From: an uncultured Actinobaculum sp.
GTDB lineage: Bacteria > Actinomycetota > Actinomycetes > Actinomycetales > Actinomycetaceae
Reading direction: 5' to 3'
Length of the DNA: 45,019 nt
Assembly (NCBI GenBank): GCA_938020505.1
Contig: CALIHR010000003.1
Span: 1 to 45,019 of the forward strand
This document shows, in pieces, positions 17,545 through 25,976 of this stretch. The position numbers and the translations under genes are program-made. How positions within the stretch are numbered: position 1 is the stretch's first letter; every line of letters begins with the position of its first letter. Below the pieces are notes generated by a model that worked only from the letters and a program-made list of their open reading frames with translations, did no database searches and was not told the origin of the DNA.

Positions 17545-18705
17545 CTATCGGCCGAAGAGGTCTCCGATGGTTTCGCCTACCTTGCGTGCACCCTCGCCCA
17601 CCGCGTCGGCCGCGCCCTTGATCCCCTCGCCGGCGGCGCTCATGGCGTCTCCGACCGTGTTGGATGCGGCATTGACGGCCTTTCCGGCTCCGTCGAGGGC
17701 CTGCCCGGTTGCGTCTGCTGCGCCGTGGGCCATGTGGCCGATGCCTTCCCAAGCGTTCGAGGCGGTGTCCGTCGCAAATTGGACGGCGTTGCCGCCTGCG
17801 TCCATTGCTTGGTCGAGTCCCTGGCCCACTGTGTCCATGACTGCGTTTCCGGCGCTTCCGACGGCGTCGTATCCGGATGCGGCGAGGTTCCCTGCGCCTT
17901 CCACGGCGTCTCCCGCAAACCCTCCGAAGGGAAGGTCTCGCAAACCGTTTGCGGCTTGATGCGAGGCTTGTCGCATAGCGCTGCCGGTTTGTTCGCTTGC
18001 GGACCGGAAGCCGTCGCCGCTTTGGTCCATGAACGAAGCGATGGCGTTTCCCGCTTGGTTGAGGCCGCGATTGGCCGCTGCGCCCGCATTTCGAGTTTCC
18101 TGCCCGGCGGCGCCCATGGCGTCGTCGAACGCGGATCCGGCGGCGGAAACTCCTTGCCCTGCGCCGGTCATGAAGGATCCTATGCCGGATCCGAAGGTTC
18201 TGACGCCGCCGCCGGCCGCGTCCACGGCCGAGCCGAAGCCGGTGGTGAGTCCGCGTGCGCCGGCGGCGAATGCGTTTCCTGCCCCTTCGGAGTGCGGCGT
18301 GCGGTAGTACGTCCCGGCCCGCCCGGTCTCCTGCGTCCGTTCGGTTGGCGCGGAGTCTAGCGAGGGCGTGATGACGGTGCCGGTTGGGTCGTGCCCCATC
18401 TCCGCTGCGACGGCGGACTCGAGCTGTGAGAAGTCTTGGCTGCCGCTCTGGTCCTGCTCTTGGACGAGGACGGCGGAATCCCTCAGGCTGCCGGCGTACT
18501 CGTGGAGGTCTTCCTCAGAAACGTGAAGGGCTTTGTCTAGGTATTCGGCTGCGGACAACGCCGCTGCACCCGACGTCCCGCCGGTGATCTCCCGATTGAT
18601 TTCGTCGGCGATTGTCTGCACTCGCAGACTGGGAGCCTCGTCGGCGAGCGTCTCCGATTTGGAAGCCTCATCGTAAAGCTGGTCCGGCTCGACGTGCAAG
18701 GTCAT
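17545..18705 (-). CDS. EspC-like protein with long Ala/Gly-rich amphipathic repeat tail, module 3
   Basis: The 386-residue product has an N-terminal ~100 residues that align with the EspC-like partners of modules 1 and 2 (LHVEPDQLYDEAS, a TGGTSGAAALSAA turn, and DFSQL). At the position of the export Tyr it has Val81, keeping only the Asp (V-Q-E-Q-D). From about residue 135 to the end it is an Ala/Gly-rich series of short amphipathic segments (for example GAADAVGEGARKVGETIG), like LEA-type 11-residue repeats. ATG 18705 has AAGGAG 5 bases upstream. The hydrolase gene follows after a 170-base gap, unlike the tight spacing in modules 1 and 2. Confidence 0.7.
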   Translation of the reverse strand: MTLHVEPDQLYDEASKSETLADEAPSLRVQTIADEINREITGGTSGAAALSAAEYLDKALHVSEEDLHEYAGSLRDSAVLVQEQDQSGSQDFSQLESAVAAEMGHDPTGTVITPSLDSAPTERTQETGRAGTYYRTPHSEGAGNAFAAGARGLTTGFGSAVDAAGGGVRTFGSGIGSFMTGAGQGVSAAGSAFDDAMGAAGQETRNAGAAANRGLNQAGNAIASFMDQSGDGFRSASEQTGSAMRQASHQAANGLRDLPFGGFAGDAVEGAGNLAASGYDAVGSAGNAVMDTVGQGLDQAMDAGGNAVQFATDTASNAWEGIGHMAHGAADATGQALDGAGKAVNAASNTVGDAMSAAGEGIKGAADAVGEGARKVGETIGDLFGR

Positions 18706-18804
18706 TGAGACTCCTTCTATTGTGTGGGTTTGCACGGATTAAGGTAGCTCAAGAAACATAATGCGTCTATGCTCGGGTAGGGGAGGCCTTCCCCGCCTCC
18801 GATT

Positions 18805-18842
18805 TCACATTTAGGGTACAGTGTGATAGCTCACGTGTGTGA
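18805..18842. promoter_or_regulatory. Cluster of TGTGA/TCACA half-sites
   Basis: In the divergent gap between module 3 and dapA: TCACA (18805-18809), TGTGA (18822-18826), TCACG (18831-18835) and TGTGA (18838-18842). TGTGA-TAGC-TCACG is a palindrome with a 4-base spacer; CRP/GlxR-type sites normally have 6. An operator for some regulator is possible, the identity is open. Confidence 0.35.
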
Positions 18843-18921
18843 CGCATCTGAGCGGGCCTGTCCGTCGTGCCACATTTTCGGCGTCGAATGACGGAAGTCC
18901 AGAACGGGCGCCGTGAGAAGC

Positions 18922-18930
18922 TGATACCTT
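18922..18930 (+). promoter_or_regulatory. Extended -10-like element, leaderless placement, dapA
   Basis: TGATACCTT (TGn plus TACCTT) ends 7 bases before the dapA ATG at 18938, and there is no Shine-Dalgarno. Confidence 0.45.
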
Positions 18931-18937
18931 CGTTGGC

Positions 18938-19843
18938 ATGAGCGAGACGAGTCTACCCAAGCGCACTTTCGGTTCGGTCGGCGTCGCAATGGTGACGCCC
19001 TTCTTCGAGGACGGCTCCCTCGACGTCGATTCCGCAGTGGCCTTGGCCAACAAGCTGGTCGACGACGGCTGCGACCTCATCCTGCTGTCGGGAACGACGG
19101 GGGAGTCGCCCACCACGCATCAGCCGGAAAAGGACGACCTCACCCGAGAAGTCGTCGCCTCCCTCAAGGGACGCGGCGCCAAGGTCATGGCCGGCGCCGG
19201 CTCCAACGACACGGCCCACGCTGTGAGAATCGCAAGGGGGGCGCAGGCCAACGGCGCCGATGCGCTGCTCGTTCTTCCGCCGTACTACAACCGGCCCTCA
19301 CAGGAAGGCGTGTACCAGCACATTCTGGCCGTCACCGAGGCGAGCGACCTTCCCGTCATGCTCTATGACATCCCCGGCCGCACGGGAGTCAAGCTCGACA
19401 CCGCGACGCTTTTGCGGCTCGCCGAGCACCCTCGGATTGTCGGCGTCAAGGACGCCACCGGCGACGTCGCCTCCGGCTTCATCAAGATGGAGCGCACGGG
19501 CTTGGAATACTACTCGGGCGACGACTCGCTCAACTTCGCCTGGCTCGCCCACGGGGCCTCGGGCGTCATATCCGTCGCCGGGCACGTGATCGGCTCCGGC
19601 CTGCGCGCGCTCGTGACCGAGATCGACGCCGGCGACCTTCCCGCGGCCCGAGCCGAGGCCGCGAAGCAGCGCCCGATCGTCGAGGCGATCATGGGCGGCG
19701 GCCAAGGGGCAGTCATGGCCAAGGAGGCGCTCAAACTCCTGGGCGCGATTCCCAGTGCGACGCTTCGGCTTCCGCTGGTGGGGGCTTCGACGTCGCAGAT
19801 CGCCGAGCTCGCGGCCGTGCTCCGAGCCGAAGGCCTCATGTGA
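18938..19843 (+). CDS. dapA: 4-hydroxy-tetrahydrodipicolinate synthase
   Basis: DapA condenses pyruvate with aspartate semialdehyde, the first committed step to lysine and meso-diaminopimelate. The 301-residue TIM-barrel protein shows SGTTGESPTT (substrate loop), LYDIPGRTGV with Tyr143, and GVKDATGD with the Schiff-base Lys171. Length and start fit the family. Next gene is rnj 102 bases on, the same order as in mycobacteria (Rv2753c-Rv2752c). Confidence 0.97.
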   Translation: MSETSLPKRTFGSVGVAMVTPFFEDGSLDVDSAVALANKLVDDGCDLILLSGTTGESPTTHQPEKDDLTREVVASLKGRGAKVMAGAGSNDTAHAVRIARGAQANGADALLVLPPYYNRPSQEGVYQHILAVTEASDLPVMLYDIPGRTGVKLDTATLLRLAEHPRIVGVKDATGDVASGFIKMERTGLEYYSGDDSLNFAWLAHGASGVISVAGHVIGSGLRALVTEIDAGDLPAARAEAAKQRPIVEAIMGGGQGAVMAKEALKLLGAIPSATLRLPLVGASTSQIAELAAVLRAEGLM

Positions 19844-19930
19844 GCCGTGTGCAGGAGGGGCCGTTCGGCCGCTGCGGCGGGCCGCTAAGGCTCTCCGCCG
19901 GGGATCGTCGATTGTCGCCCCGGCCATACG

Positions 19931-19939
19931 TGCGACAAT
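19931..19939 (+). promoter_or_regulatory. Extended -10-like element, leaderless placement, rnj
   Basis: TGCGACAAT (TGn plus GACAAT) ends 6 bases before the GTG at 19946. No Shine-Dalgarno precedes the GTG. Confidence 0.5.
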
Positions 19940-19945
19940 GTTGGT

Positions 19946-21619
19946 GTGAGCGATCTTAAAACCCCACCGGATCTGTCGGCCGACACCGTTCGCATCGTCC
20001 CCTTGGGAGGGCTTGGCGAGGTCGGTCGCAATTGCAACGTCCTCGAATACGGGGGCAAAATCGTCGTCGTCGATTGCGGCGTCCTCTTTCCCGAAGAGCG
20101 GCAGCCGGGCGTCGACCTCGTCCTGCCCGACATCGACTATCTGCGCGACAGGGTCGAAGACGTCGAGGCCGTCGTCCTTACGCACGGGCACGAGGACCAC
20201 ATCGGGGCGGTGCCGTACCTGCTCAAGCTTCGGCCCGACATTCTGCTGGTCGGAAGCCGCCTGACGATCTCCTTCGTCGAAGCAAAGCTCGCCGAACATC
20301 GAATCAAGGCGAATTCGCGCGTCGTCGCCGAGGGCGACGTCGAGAAGATCGGCCCCTTCGAGATGGAGTTCATCTCCGTCAACCACTCGATTCCCGACGC
20401 TCTCGCGGTGTTCGTCCGCACCGAGCAAGGGAACATCCTCATAACCGGCGACTTCAAGATGGACCAGCTGCCCTTGGACGGCAGGCTCACCGACCTTCGC
20501 GCCTTCGCCCGCGCCGGGGAAGAGGGAGTCGATCTGTTCATGTGCGATTCGACCAACGCCGAGGTGCCGGGCTTCGTGCCGTCGGAGTCTGAAATCGGCC
20601 CCGTCATCGACGACGTCTTCGCCCGCGCGACCGGCCAGATAATCGTCGCCTCCTTTTCCTCGCACGTCCACAGGGTCCAGCAGGTCCTCAACGCCGCCCA
20701 CGCGCACGGGCGCCGCGTGGCCTTCGTCGGGCGCTCGATGATCCGCAACATGGGGATCGCCGCGGAACTCGGGTACCTCGACATCCCTCAGGGCGTGCTC
20801 GTCGATCTTGCGGACATGCCCTCGCTTCCCGAAAACGAGCGGGTCTTCATGTCCACGGGGTCGCAGGGAGAGCCGATGGCCGTGCTTTCGCGCATCGCCT
20901 CGAAGTCGCACCCAAAGGTGGGCGCCGGGCCCGGCGACACCGTCCTGTTCGCCTCCTCGCTCATCCCCGGAAACGAGAACTCCGTCTACCGCCTCATCAA
21001 CAACCTCATGAAGCTCGGGGCGAAGGTGGTCCATCAGGGCAACGCCCGCGTCCACGTCTCCGGCCACGCCGCCGCCGGCGAGCTTCTCTACTGCTACAAC
21101 ATCCTCGAGCCCGCCTACGCCATGCCCATCCACGGGGAGGTGCGCCATCAGGTCGCCAACGGGGGGATCGCCGTCAAGACGGGGGTTCCCCCGCAGAATG
21201 TCATCCTCGCCGAGAACGGCTCGGTCATCGACATGCACGACGCCGAAGTGAGCGTCGTCGGACAGGTGCCCTGCCACAACATCTACGTTGACGGCTCGTC
21301 CATCGGCGACATCACCGAGGAGGAGCTCAAGGACCGCAGGATCCTGGCCGAGGAGGGCTTCGTCGCGATATTCGCCGCGGTGGAGACGAAGGAGAAGGAG
21401 ATCGTCACGGGCCCCCACATCCAGGCCCGGGCCGTCGCCGAGGACGATTCGGTGTTCGACGAGATACTTCCCGACGTCGCCGACGCACTGCGCGAATCAT
21501 TGGAAAACGGGGCGGACGCCTACCAGATGCAGCAGGCGATGCGCCGCGTGATCGGCCGGTGGATCTCGCGGAAGCTTCGGCGCGCCCCGATCATCATCCC
21601 GACCGTTGTGGAGGTGTGA
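19946..21619 (+). CDS. rnj: Ribonuclease J
   Basis: RNase J is a metallo-beta-lactamase/beta-CASP nuclease with endo- and 5'-to-3' exonuclease activity in mRNA and rRNA processing. The zinc motif THGHEDHIG lies at about 79-87 (His80, His82, Asp84, His85). Further beta-lactamase and beta-CASP features are VNHSIPDA, TGDFKMD, FMSTGSQGEP and HVSGHAAAGEL. Length of 557 residues is normal. The start is GTG 19946, directly after an extended -10-like element. Followed by ftsK after 131 bases. Confidence 0.96.
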   Translation: MSDLKTPPDLSADTVRIVPLGGLGEVGRNCNVLEYGGKIVVVDCGVLFPEERQPGVDLVLPDIDYLRDRVEDVEAVVLTHGHEDHIGAVPYLLKLRPDILLVGSRLTISFVEAKLAEHRIKANSRVVAEGDVEKIGPFEMEFISVNHSIPDALAVFVRTEQGNILITGDFKMDQLPLDGRLTDLRAFARAGEEGVDLFMCDSTNAEVPGFVPSESEIGPVIDDVFARATGQIIVASFSSHVHRVQQVLNAAHAHGRRVAFVGRSMIRNMGIAAELGYLDIPQGVLVDLADMPSLPENERVFMSTGSQGEPMAVLSRIASKSHPKVGAGPGDTVLFASSLIPGNENSVYRLINNLMKLGAKVVHQGNARVHVSGHAAAGELLYCYNILEPAYAMPIHGEVRHQVANGGIAVKTGVPPQNVILAENGSVIDMHDAEVSVVGQVPCHNIYVDGSSIGDITEEELKDRRILAEEGFVAIFAAVETKEKEIVTGPHIQARAVAEDDSVFDEILPDVADALRESLENGADAYQMQQAMRRVIGRWISRKLRRAPIIIPTVVEV

Positions 21620-21737
21620 GCCGATGGTCGCGCATGGGTCGAATCCCGGGCCGCCGGCGCGCCGCTCCCAGGCCGGGGGCGATCGGCTGTGGCACAGCGC
21701 TCGCGCGTTAGAATTCAGGTTCGATCGGGTGAAGGAT

Positions 21738-21743
21738 TAGTGT
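21738..21743 (+). promoter_or_regulatory. -10-like hexamer, leaderless placement, ftsK
   Basis: TAGTGT ends 7 bases before the GTG at 21751. A second candidate, TAGAAT, lies at 21709-21714 and would give a short leader instead. Confidence 0.35.
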
Positions 21744-21750
21744 TGCCACT

Positions 21751-24342
21751 GTGAGTCCCAGAGTTCCAAACAACCCCGCGAAGAAGAAGCCCCAGAAGGC
21801 CCCCGCGTCCAGTCAGCCGCAGAAGCGGCAGAAAGCCGAGGCGGACGGCGCCGCGCCCCGGCTGACGGGCGTGCGCCGCGACGGCGTCGCTTTCCTCCTC
21901 CTCGGCATCGCCGTGATCGTCGCCCTGCGCGAGTGGTTTGGCCTCTCCGGCGCGCTCGGCGGGCTCATTCACCACCTCACCGCGGGCGTCGTCGGAGTGC
22001 TGTCCGTCGTCGTCCCGATCCTTCTCATCGCCGCGGCCGTCAAGTTCTTCCGCGCCTCGACGCAGGAGACCAACCGGCGATTCGCCATCGGCATGGGAAT
22101 GCTCGTGTTCGGCGTCGCCGGACTGGCGCACATCGGCGTCGATCCGATCAATCCCTTCGAGGACTTCTCCGGCGTCGAGGGCGCAGGCGGCCTCATCGGC
22201 CTGGCGACCGGAGGCGCCCTCGGCAAGCTCCTCTCGCCTTACGGGGCCGTTCCTCTCCTTCTTCTGCTCATCGTCTTCGCCGTTTTGTACATGACAAACA
22301 CGACTGTCCGCGAGCTTTACGGAATGATAAGGGATCGCCTGACGCGCGAGCCCGACGACGAAGAGGACGCCCCCGCCAATCGCGGCGTCTCGGCTTCGGT
22401 TCCCTACGAGCAGGCGGCGGCCGTCGAAGAGTCGCCCAGGCCCTCGAGGCTTTTCTCGCGGAAGAAGAAGGCCGACGGCGGCCAGGTTCCGCCCACAGAG
22501 GTTCTTCCCGGCGGCGACGCGACGGAGGTTCTTCCCGCAGCGGGCCGCGGCAAGGCCAAGGCGAAGGACGGGGCAGGCGCCACGGAGGCCGTCAAGCCCG
22601 TCGTCGCAAGCCCGCAAAAGCCGATCGAGGGCACGGAGCCGCCCTCGCTTCCCGCCCCGGACATCTCGCTCGAACCGACCCCCGGCCAGCAGCTCACGCT
22701 CGACCCCTCCATCGTCTACCAGCTCCCGTCGCTCGGCGACCTGAAATCCGGGCCCCCCGGAAAGGAGCGCACGGAGGCCAACGAGCAGGTCGTGGCCCAG
22801 CTGACCCAGGTTTTCACCGACTTCGGCATCGACGCGCAGGTCGTCGGCTTCTCTCGCGGACCCACGGTCACCCAGTACGAAGTCGAGCTCGGCCCGGGGG
22901 TGAAGGTCGAGCGCATCACCGCGCTGTCGAACAACATCGCCTATGCCGTCGCCTCAGCAGACGTTAGGATCCTTTCGCCGATCCCAGGCAAGTCCGCCAT
23001 CGGCATCGAGATTCCGAACGTCGACCGCGAAACGGTTCTGCTCGGCGACGTTCTGCGCTCCCATGTGGCCCAGAAGGCCGACCATCCGCTGACCGTGGGC
23101 GTCGGCAAGAACGTCCGCGGCCAGTTCGTCGTCGCGAACCTCGCCAAGATGCCGCACCTGCTCGTCGCCGGCGCGACGGGCGCCGGCAAATCCTCCTTCA
23201 TCAACTCGATGATCACGTCGGTCATGATGCGCGCCACTCCGGACCAGGTGCGCATGATCCTCGTCGACCCCAAGCGCGTCGAGCTCACGATCTACGCCGG
23301 CATCCCCCATTTGATCACCCCGATCATCACGAACCCGAAGAAAGCGGCCGAAGCCCTCGAATGGGTGGTCAAGGAGATGGACGCCCGCTACGACGACATG
23401 GCGGCCTACCATTTCAAGAACATCGTCGACTTCAACGAGGCCGTCAAAGCCGGAACCCTCCAGCCCCACGACCCCAACCGTAAGCTCGCGCCCTACCCCT
23501 ATCTTCTGGTCGTGGTCGACGAGCTCGCCGACCTCATGATGGTCGCCCCGCGCGACGTCGAAGCCTCGATCCAGCGCATCACGCAGCTGGCACGCGCCGC
23601 CGGAATCCACCTCGTGCTCGCCACGCAGCGCCCATCGGTGGACGTCGTCACCGGCCTCATCAAGGCAAACATCCCCTCGCGCCTGGCATTCATGACCTCG
23701 GCGCTCGCGGACTCCCGGACGATCCTCGATCAGTCGGGGGCCGAAAAGCTCATCGGCCAGGGCGACGCGCTCTTTATGCCGGCGGGCGCCTCGAAGCCCA
23801 TCCGCCTCCAGGGCGCGTGGGTGGACGAGGAGGAGATCGAGCGGGTCGTCGACCACGTCAAGGCTCAGCTCTCGCCGCGCTACCGCGACGACTTCGAAGA
23901 GGTCCAGGAGGCCAAGAAGCAGCGGGAGGAGATCGGCGAAGACCTGGAGATCCTGCTCCAGGCGGCCGACCTCGTGGTAACGAGCCAGTTCGGTTCGACG
24001 TCCATGCTTCAACGCAAGCTGCGCATCGGGTTCGCCAAGGCCGGGCGCATGATGGACCTCCTCGAGCAGTACGAGATCGTCGGCCCGTCCGAAGGGTCGA
24101 AGGCCCGCGACGTCCTCGTTTCGCCCGAGTGCCTCGACAATGCGCTCGCGATGCTGCGCGGCGAGCGGCAGAGCATCTTCGACGACGACGCCCCCGCCGA
24201 GCGGGCGGACGCCGCCGAAGGCGGACAGCCCGACGCGGTTCTCGAGGGGCACGGCGTCCCCGAGGCCCGGAACTGGCACGACGACGAAGACGACCCCTAC
24301 GGGGAAGACGGCGAGGACGCCTGGCAGCTGACGGGGAGATGA
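21751..24342 (+). CDS. ftsK: DNA translocase FtsK/SpoIIIE
   Basis: FtsK pumps chromosomal DNA through the closing septum. The N-terminal part (to about residue 190) has four hydrophobic membrane segments, beginning VAFLLLGIAVIVALREWFG. A charged, Pro-rich linker follows to about 310. The motor domain has Walker A GATGAGKSS at about 473-481 and Walker B LLVVVDELADLM near 585, with DPKRVELTIYAGIPHL between. The C-terminal gamma domain (AADLVVTSQFGSTSMLQRKL) reads KOPS-type DNA signals in the family. The tail is acidic. GTG start, 863 residues, normal for actinobacteria. It converges with the CapA-like gene, 28 bases from stop to stop. Confidence 0.96.
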   Translation: MSPRVPNNPAKKKPQKAPASSQPQKRQKAEADGAAPRLTGVRRDGVAFLLLGIAVIVALREWFGLSGALGGLIHHLTAGVVGVLSVVVPILLIAAAVKFFRASTQETNRRFAIGMGMLVFGVAGLAHIGVDPINPFEDFSGVEGAGGLIGLATGGALGKLLSPYGAVPLLLLLIVFAVLYMTNTTVRELYGMIRDRLTREPDDEEDAPANRGVSASVPYEQAAAVEESPRPSRLFSRKKKADGGQVPPTEVLPGGDATEVLPAAGRGKAKAKDGAGATEAVKPVVASPQKPIEGTEPPSLPAPDISLEPTPGQQLTLDPSIVYQLPSLGDLKSGPPGKERTEANEQVVAQLTQVFTDFGIDAQVVGFSRGPTVTQYEVELGPGVKVERITALSNNIAYAVASADVRILSPIPGKSAIGIEIPNVDRETVLLGDVLRSHVAQKADHPLTVGVGKNVRGQFVVANLAKMPHLLVAGATGAGKSSFINSMITSVMMRATPDQVRMILVDPKRVELTIYAGIPHLITPIITNPKKAAEALEWVVKEMDARYDDMAAYHFKNIVDFNEAVKAGTLQPHDPNRKLAPYPYLLVVVDELADLMMVAPRDVEASIQRITQLARAAGIHLVLATQRPSVDVVTGLIKANIPSRLAFMTSALADSRTILDQSGAEKLIGQGDALFMPAGASKPIRLQGAWVDEEEIERVVDHVKAQLSPRYRDDFEEVQEAKKQREEIGEDLEILLQAADLVVTSQFGSTSMLQRKLRIGFAKAGRMMDLLEQYEIVGPSEGSKARDVLVSPECLDNALAMLRGERQSIFDDDAPAERADAAEGGQPDAVLEGHGVPEARNWHDDEDDPYGEDGEDAWQLTGR

Positions 24343-24370
24343 GAAGGCGGAGGAAGGCGAACGCGCAAAC

Positions 24371-25696
24371 TCACTTTCTCTCGTTGCCGACCAGCCGCCC
24401 CTGAGGCTTCGGCGCCTCCGTGCGTTCGCTCTGGCTGCCCGTAGCCATGACGGGGTAGATCGACTTCTCTCGCGCCTCAATCTCCGCCCGGCTGAGGGTC
24501 ATGCCCTGCGGACGCGCGCCCTTCTTGAGCTCGGCCAAAGGGAAGACCCTGAACGTCCGCTGATCCTGGGCCAGAGTGGTCCATTCGAGGCCCGTGACGC
24601 GGGGCTTTCCCTTCGCCGGGACCTCGACCGTCGCCGTCGTCATCAACCCCGTCACAACGCCGTAGCCGTGATTCTCGATGAGCTGGCCTGAAACGGTGTT
24701 GCCCATCGACCACACGACCGGCATTCCACGCCCGCCCGGTCCGCCCTTGAGAGTGGTCACGGGCTCGGCCACGTGCGAATGGTTGCCGAAGACGAGGTCG
24801 ATCTCCCCGGAATCGGCCAACTCCCGGCCGATCTTCTTCTGTTCGGCGATCGGCTGCGTGACGTACTCGGTGCCCCAATGCATGGAGACCACCACGATCG
24901 ACGCGCCGGCCTTTCGCGCGCGTTTCGCATCCGCCACAAGGTCCTTGACGGCCCTGCGCCCCTGGTCGCCGACGACGTTCCACGACCATTCCTTCCCCTT
25001 GGGAAAGGGAATTCCGTTCGTCAGGGTGGTCGCCGAAAGATGGGCGACGACGACGTCGCGTCCGCCGGAGCGCACCGTGTAGTACTGGATCTTGGAGGAC
25101 TCGTCCTGCGTCCGGGCGGTGCCGGCGTGGCCGAGGCCGACCCTCTCGAAATTCTCGATTGTCGACGAGACCCCTTTGAATCCGCGGTCCATCGAATGGT
25201 TGGTCGCGAGCGCGCAGCCGTCCCACCCCATGGCCTTAAGAGAGTCGGCGATTTGCGGCGGCGATCCGAACGCGGGGTAGTTGGACGGCTTTTCGCCCGG
25301 CGGGACGATTGGAACCTCCAAGGCGCACAGGGACAGGTCAGATCCCTCAATCCACGGCTGGATTGCCTTGAGCAGCTTCGTGTAGTCGTAACCCGTCGCC
25401 GTCTTCGCGTGATGGTTGACCGAAAGGTGCAGGAGGATGTCTCCGCCGGAGGTGATGGTGAAGCGCGTGGCCGGGCGAGGCTGCTGCGTCCCCGTGGGCC
25501 TCGTCGACGTCGAACCGGTGGCCGAGCCCGAAGGCTTCGCGGCCCGACCCGGGGAAGCGGCGGAGGTTTTGGCGTTCGAACCCCCGGAGGCCCCGTACCC
25601 CGGCACGAAGACGAGGGCGCCGGCTGTCACTGCGGCCGTCGCCAAACTGAGGCCGACGAACTTCCGGCCCAAGAAAGTTTGCATGCGTGAAGTCAT
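24371..25696 (-). CDS. Secreted CapA-family (PgsA-type) metallophosphatase-like protein
   Basis: CapA/PGA_cap proteins have a calcineurin-like fold and are linked to poly-gamma-glutamate capsules, though many stand alone with unknown substrate. The N-terminus (MTSRMQTFLGRK then a hydrophobic AATAAVTAGALVF-like core) looks like a Sec signal peptide, followed by a Ser/Thr/Pro/Gly-rich linker to about residue 75. The domain has SGGDILLH, ATNHSMDRG, HWGTEYV and FGNHSHV, the expected metal-site motifs. I use ATG 25696 with AAAGGAA upstream; the frame is open to 26047 but that part lacks support. No capsule polymerase genes are near, so the role here is unknown. Confidence 0.85.
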   Translation of the reverse strand: MTSRMQTFLGRKFVGLSLATAAVTAGALVFVPGYGASGGSNAKTSAASPGRAAKPSGSATGSTSTRPTGTQQPRPATRFTITSGGDILLHLSVNHHAKTATGYDYTKLLKAIQPWIEGSDLSLCALEVPIVPPGEKPSNYPAFGSPPQIADSLKAMGWDGCALATNHSMDRGFKGVSSTIENFERVGLGHAGTARTQDESSKIQYYTVRSGGRDVVVAHLSATTLTNGIPFPKGKEWSWNVVGDQGRRAVKDLVADAKRARKAGASIVVVSMHWGTEYVTQPIAEQKKIGRELADSGEIDLVFGNHSHVAEPVTTLKGGPGGRGMPVVWSMGNTVSGQLIENHGYGVVTGLMTTATVEVPAKGKPRVTGLEWTTLAQDQRTFRVFPLAELKKGARPQGMTLSRAEIEAREKSIYPVMATGSQSERTEAPKPQGRLVGNERK

Positions 25697-25841
25697 AAAG
25701 TTTCCTTTTAAAGGAATCCTATCGTGGCGCCTTCGCCGCGTCGGAAAGGGAATCCGGTTAAGGGAACCTATACCCATGGAGAACCACGGTTGGCCGGAGT
25801 GCAAGCGGCTGCGGCGTCGCATCGGCCTGTATCGGCCGTCC

Positions 25842-25873
25842 GGCCCAGCCTCTGCGCGGCCCAGCCTCTGCGC
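25842..25873. repeat. Tandem 16-base exact duplication
   Basis: GGCCCAGCCTCTGCGC occurs twice without a gap (25842-25857, 25858-25873), in the 280-base divergent gap between the CapA-like gene and pgsA. The gap has no gene. Confidence 0.75.
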
Positions 25874-25963
25874 GGGCCCCGGAATTGTCGGGGCGGGCCC
25901 CAAGCCGTCGGGGCGTCGGCGCCCAAACCGCGGATGAGATACCCGCGGCGGCGGGCGCCCGGG

Positions 25964-25969
25964 TATTCT
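25964..25969 (+). promoter_or_regulatory. -10-like hexamer, leaderless placement, pgsA
   Basis: TATTCT ends 7 bases before the GTG at 25977; no Shine-Dalgarno precedes the start. Confidence 0.5.
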
Positions 25970-25976
25970 TGCTTGC

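Noticed and set aside
17375..17752. In-frame upstream extension of hydrolase 3
   Set aside because: It is Arg/Gly-rich, lies opposite the end of the adjacent gene and has no start support; ATG 17374 with AGGAA matches the N-termini of the paralogues.
9803..18705. A toxin-immunity reading of the hydrolase modules
   Set aside because: No small gene sits after any hydrolase as an immunity candidate, so the effector idea is kept but the immunity part is not claimed.
19298..21418. A 706-codon - strand open frame opposite dapA and rnj
   Set aside because: It spans two secure + strand genes and their gap, with shadow-like composition.
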